DNA of 14,476 nt. Origin: Deltaproteobacteria bacterium. GTDB lineage: Bacteria > Desulfobacterota > Binatia > DP-6. The notes below the pieces were generated by a model. The model ran no database searches and was not told the origin of the DNA. It was given only the letters and a program-made list of their open reading frames with translations. The stretch spans positions 1-14,476 of the forward strand of contig VBLD01000105.1 in NCBI GenBank assembly GCA_005879205.1, given 5' to 3'. Positions 11,760 to 14,476 of the stretch are shown one piece after another (the stretch's first letter is position 1; each line of letters begins with the position of its first letter). The position numbers and the translations under genes are program-made.

Positions 11760-12601
11760 GCCCTCCCCTCACCCACCAGACGCCGGAAGAAGAACTGGAC
11801 GCCGCCGGTCGGCCGGCCCGGGGGCCGGATCGCGAGCCGTCCGGCGAGCGCCGCGAGCGACTGGCTCGCCGGGCTGCCGGGCGCCGCGAGGACCACCGGG
11901 TGCTGCGCGCGCACCGCACGCGGCAGCGCGTCGTCGTAAGGAACGTAGCCCTGGTACTCCAGCCGGACGCGGAGGAAGCGCTCCGCCACGCGCGCCAGGC
12001 GCCGGAACGCGGCCTCGGCGTCCGCCTGCCCCGCCGCCATGTTGACCGCCACCAGGAACTCGCGCCGCCCGTAGCGGGTGGCGAGCACCTTCACGAGCGC
12101 GTAGGCGTCGGTGAGCGCCGTCGGCTCGGGCGTGATCACCACGAGCGCGTCGGCCGCGGCGGCCGTGAAGTACAGCACGTTGGCCGAGATGCCGGCCGCC
12201 GTGTCGACCAGCAGGACGTCGATCGACTCCTCGAGGCCGTCGACCTCGGCGAGGAGACGGAGCTGATCTTCGGGGCCGAGGCGCGTCAGCTCCTCGAAGC
12301 CGCTCGCCGCCGGAATGATGCGGATGCCCCCCGGCCCGTCGACCAGGACGTCTTCGAGCCGGTGCTCGCCGCGCATCACGTCGCGCAGGCTGCGCGCGGG
12401 AGAGAGTCCGAGCACCACGTCGAGGTTGGCGAGCCCGAGGTCGGCGTCGAGCACGCAAACCCGGAGCCCGCGGCTCGCGAGGGAGACCGCCAGATTGGCG
12501 GTGAGGTTCGTCTTGCCGACGCCGCCCTTGCCGCTCGTGATGGCGATCACGTGCGGCGCGCGGGCGGCGCTCGGCGTCAGGTCGATGGCGGTCTGCGACA
12601 T
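11756..12601 (-). CDS. flhG: Flagellar number regulator FlhG (MinD-like ATPase)
   Basis: FlhG (FleN/YlxH) is a MinD-type ATPase that limits flagellar number and works with FlhF. The 281-residue product has the deviant Walker A KGGVGKT at 25-31, DADLGLANLDVVLGL at 52-66, LLVDTAAGISANVLYF at 130-145 and VITPEPTALTDAYALVKVL at 155-173, all characteristic. The C-terminus (VQFFFRRLVGEG) looks like a MinD-type amphipathic membrane-binding helix. The ATG at 12601 has AGAAGGAGA upstream; the frame is open far upstream but only as a shadow of flhF. The N-terminus (MSQTAIDLTPSAARAPH) lacks the DQAxxLR motif by which FlhG stimulates FlhF GTPase in Bacillus. Confidence 0.95.
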   Translation of the reverse strand: MSQTAIDLTPSAARAPHVIAITSGKGGVGKTNLTANLAVSLASRGLRVCVLDADLGLANLDVVLGLSPARSLRDVMRGEHRLEDVLVDGPGGIRIIPAASGFEELTRLGPEDQLRLLAEVDGLEESIDVLLVDTAAGISANVLYFTAAAADALVVITPEPTALTDAYALVKVLATRYGRREFLVAVNMAAGQADAEAAFRRLARVAERFLRVRLEYQGYVPYDDALPRAVRAQHPVVLAAPGSPASQSLAALAGRLAIRPPGRPTGGVQFFFRRLVGEGRA

Positions 12602-12621
12602 GGTCACGAGTCTCCTTCTGG

Positions 12622-13623
12622 TCAGGCGGCGAGGAGGCAGCGGGCCAGGCGCTGCGGCGTGGCGGCCTCGAGGTCGTCCGGGATGCGGCGGCCGGCGGCG
12701 ACGTGCGACACGGGGACCCGCTCGCGCCAGAGCTGCGCGACGATCGGGCCACCCGGCGCGGTGTCGGCCTTGGTGAGCACGCAGGCGTCGGGTGCGAGCG
12801 CCGCGAAGGCGCGCCAGGTGTTGGCCGCTGCGAGCGCGCCGGTGGCTGCGCTCACGACGAGCGTGCGTCCCGCCCCGGTGCCGGCGGCCTCGATCAACCC
12901 CTTGAGCTCGTCGAGCTCGCCCGGCTGCGCGGGGCCCGCGCCCGCGGTATCGACGAGCACGAGGTCCGCCCGGCCGGGCTCGCCGAGCACGCCCGTGAGC
13001 GCCGCGGGATCCGCGGCGCGCCGGACCTCCGCGCCGAGCGCGTGCGCGTAGCGCTCGAGCTCGAGCGCGGCACCGAGGCGATACGTGTCGGTGCCGACCA
13101 GGAGGACCCGCCGGCCGGCGCGCCGCGCCTGCGCCGCGAGCTTGACGACGGTCGTCGTCTTGCCGTCGCCGGGCGGGCCGAAGAAGAGCCTGACGCTCGG
13201 CGTGGTCGGCGGCGGTGCGGCCCCGAGGGCGGCGGCGAGCGCCGTGTCGAGCCGCGTGCCGCGCTCGAGGCGCTCGGCGGTCTCGCGCAGGAGCGCGGCC
13301 GCGATGACCCCGTCCACGCCCTGGGCGAGGAGCGCGCGGTGCAGGCGGCGGATGCCGCGTCCGCCCGGCGGCGGCTGGCGGCGCCACTGCTCGTCCACCA
13401 GCTCGCGCACCACGCTCATGAGCTCGCGGACCTCGCTCAGGAGCGCCCCGTCGGCCGGCTCGGTGGTGGCGGCGCCCGGCGCGTCGAGGTCGACCGCCGC
13501 CGTGACCGTCACCTGCCCCGGGGCCTCGGTGGTCTCCAGGATCACCGCCTCGGCGCCGAGCGTCGCCTTCACCTGCTTCAGCGCCTCCGCCATGGTCGGC
13601 GCCGTGAACCGGTTAACCTTCAT
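12622..13623 (-). CDS. flhF: SRP-type GTPase FlhF
   Basis: FlhF is a membrane-associated GTPase of the SRP family that sets the site of polar flagellum assembly. Residues 1-35 (MKVNRFTAPTMAEALKQVKA, LGAEAVILET) are the typical start of its N-terminal B domain, followed by a helical N domain at about 60-140 and the G domain: P-loop GPPGDGKTTT at 149-158, DTYRLGA at 179-185, DTAG at 225-228, TKAD at 284-287, and a GRRIPDDLE closing motif at 311-319. At 333 residues it is shorter than many homologues. The Arg normally following DTAG is replaced (DTAGAG). The ATG at 13623 overlaps the flhA stop by 11 nt, and flhG follows 20 nt later. Confidence 0.96.
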   Translation of the reverse strand: MKVNRFTAPTMAEALKQVKATLGAEAVILETTEAPGQVTVTAAVDLDAPGAATTEPADGALLSEVRELMSVVRELVDEQWRRQPPPGGRGIRRLHRALLAQGVDGVIAAALLRETAERLERGTRLDTALAAALGAAPPPTTPSVRLFFGPPGDGKTTTVVKLAAQARRAGRRVLLVGTDTYRLGAALELERYAHALGAEVRRAADPAALTGVLGEPGRADLVLVDTAGAGPAQPGELDELKGLIEAAGTGAGRTLVVSAATGALAAANTWRAFAALAPDACVLTKADTAPGGPIVAQLWRERVPVSHVAAGRRIPDDLEAATPQRLARCLLAA

Positions 13624-14476
13624 CTAGAGTCACCACCCCGAGCGACCGCAGCCGCACGTTCGAGCCGATCTCGCCTGGCGAGACGACGGCGAAGGAAGGA
13701 AGCACGCGCTCGACGAGTCGCCGCACGTGCGCGCGGACCGGCGTCGAGCAGAGGAGGAGCGGGGAGAGATGCTGGGCGCCGAAGCGCTCGACCCACTCGG
13801 CGAGGCGTCCGAGGAGCCGCTGCGCGAGCGCCGGCTCGAGCGCGAGGAATGCCCCCTCCTCGCTCCGCTTGACGGAATCGAGGAGCAGGCGCTCGAGGTT
13901 CGCGCCGAGCGTCACCAGCGAGAGCATCCCGTCCGGACCGAGGAGCCGTTTCGTGATCGCGCGCCCGAGCGCCTGGCGGACGTGCTCGGTGAGCGCGTCG
14001 GGGTCCTTGGTCCGCCCGGCGTGATCGGCGAGCGTCTCGAGGATGGTCACCAGGTCTCGGATCGAGACGCTCTCGTGCAGCAGGTTCTGCAGGACCTTCT
14101 GGACGCCGCCGACCGTCAGCTGCTGCGGTACGAGCTCCTCGACGACTTTGGGGCGGGTCTTCGCCACGCCGTCGAGCAGCTGCTGGACCTCCTGGCGTCC
14201 GAGCAGCTCGTGGGCGTGGCGGCGGATCACCTCGGTCAGGTGGGTGATCACCACGGTCGCGGGGTCGACCACCGTGTAGCCGGCGAGCTGCGCGCGCTCG
14301 CGGTCCTGGGTGGCGATCCACAGCGCCTCGAGGCCGAAGGCCGGCTCGCGCGTCGCGAGGCCGGTGACCGGCGCCTTCACCGTGCCGGGGTCGATGGCGA
14401 GCTGGCAACCCGTGCGCAGGTCGCCGCGCGCCACCTCCACGCCCTTCAGCAGGATCACGTACTCGTTCGGCCGGAT
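13613..14476 (-). CDS. flhA: Flagellar export gate protein FlhA, C-terminal part (cut by window edge)
   Basis: FlhA is the large inner-membrane component of the flagellar export gate. Only its last 287 residues lie here, about 40 percent of a typical 690-residue protein; the membrane half lies beyond the right edge. The visible part is the cytoplasmic domain that docks chaperones and substrates: PNEYVILLKGVEVARGDL at the start, GYTVVDPATVVITHLTEVIR, then HELLGRQEVQQLLD, VSIRDLVTILETLADHA, and a normal end (GEIGSNVRLRSLGVVTLDEG). The frame is open through base 14476, so the GTG at 14458 is not the true start. It overlaps flhF by 11 nt. Confidence 0.97.
   Translation of the reverse strand: MRPNEYVILLKGVEVARGDLRTGCQLAIDPGTVKAPVTGLATREPAFGLEALWIATQDRERAQLAGYTVVDPATVVITHLTEVIRRHAHELLGRQEVQQLLDGVAKTRPKVVEELVPQQLTVGGVQKVLQNLLHESVSIRDLVTILETLADHAGRTKDPDALTEHVRQALGRAITKRLLGPDGMLSLVTLGANLERLLLDSVKRSEEGAFLALEPALAQRLLGRLAEWVERFGAQHLSPLLLCSTPVRAHVRRLVERVLPSFAVVSPGEIGSNVRLRSLGVVTLDEG

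Noticed and set aside
11756..13387. 543-codon minus-strand frame ending with FlhG
   Set aside because: The N-terminal half is an Arg-rich shadow of flhF; the ATG at 12601 has a strong ribosome-binding site and gives the normal MinD-like length.

Overview
The window is a GC-rich, tightly packed flagellar gene cluster. All 19 genes called with reasonable confidence lie on the minus strand, so transcription runs from high to low coordinates. Read in that order: flhA (3' part only, cut by the right edge), flhF, flhG, fliA (sigma-28), a 60-residue Arg-rich ORF, a membrane-anchored coiled-coil protein, flgF, flgG, flgA, flgH, flgI, flgJ, flgM, flgN, flgK, flgL, csrA and fliW. Two cysteine-containing exported proteins of a shared unknown family follow, and the second is cut by the left edge. 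Most neighbours overlap by 1-38 nt (ATGA, GTGA or TGATG junctions), which indicates translational coupling. The long plus-strand ORFs are GC-rich shadows.

The organism is a Gram-negative flagellate: P-ring (FlgI), L-ring lipoprotein (FlgH) and FlgA are all present. The gene order flhA-flhF-flhG-fliA ... flgFGAHIJ-flgMNKL-csrA-fliW, together with sigma-54-like promoters, resembles delta-proteobacterial lineages (Desulfobacterota, Myxococcota or Binatota-like). The exported proteins with a Thr run after the signal peptide are compatible with an uncultured lineage of that kind. This placement is inference from gene order and sequence style, not from a phylogeny.

Region by region: 10.8-14.5 kb holds export (FlhA), placement and number control (FlhF/FlhG) and the late sigma factor (FliA). 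5.2-10.8 kb holds a possible regulatory membrane protein, then distal rod, rings and rod assembly. 2.0-5.2 kb holds the anti-sigma factor FlgM, the chaperone FlgN and the hook-filament junction proteins FlgK and FlgL. 1.3-2.0 kb holds the post-transcriptional pair CsrA/FliW. 0-1.1 kb is non-flagellar: two exported repeat proteins separated by a strong intrinsic terminator.

Several control elements can be read directly: a canonical GG-N10-GC sigma-54 site upstream of flgF; a second sigma-54-like site inside the end of flgJ, just upstream of flgM; a sigma-28-like motif (CTCAAG-N15-GCCGA) with identical spacing upstream of both flgM and csrA; a hairpin displaying ACAAGGA over the csrA ribosome-binding site, resembling CsrA's own target; and a perfect 24-bp inverted repeat enclosing 82 nt between flgG and flgA. 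Together they suggest a sigma-54 to sigma-28 hierarchy with FlgM and CsrA/FliW feedback. The least familiar material is the pair of exported repeat proteins (the complete one carries an apparent frameshift), the two small proteins after fliA, and the inverted-repeat element. I saw no tRNA, rRNA, CRISPR array or recognisable insertion sequence.
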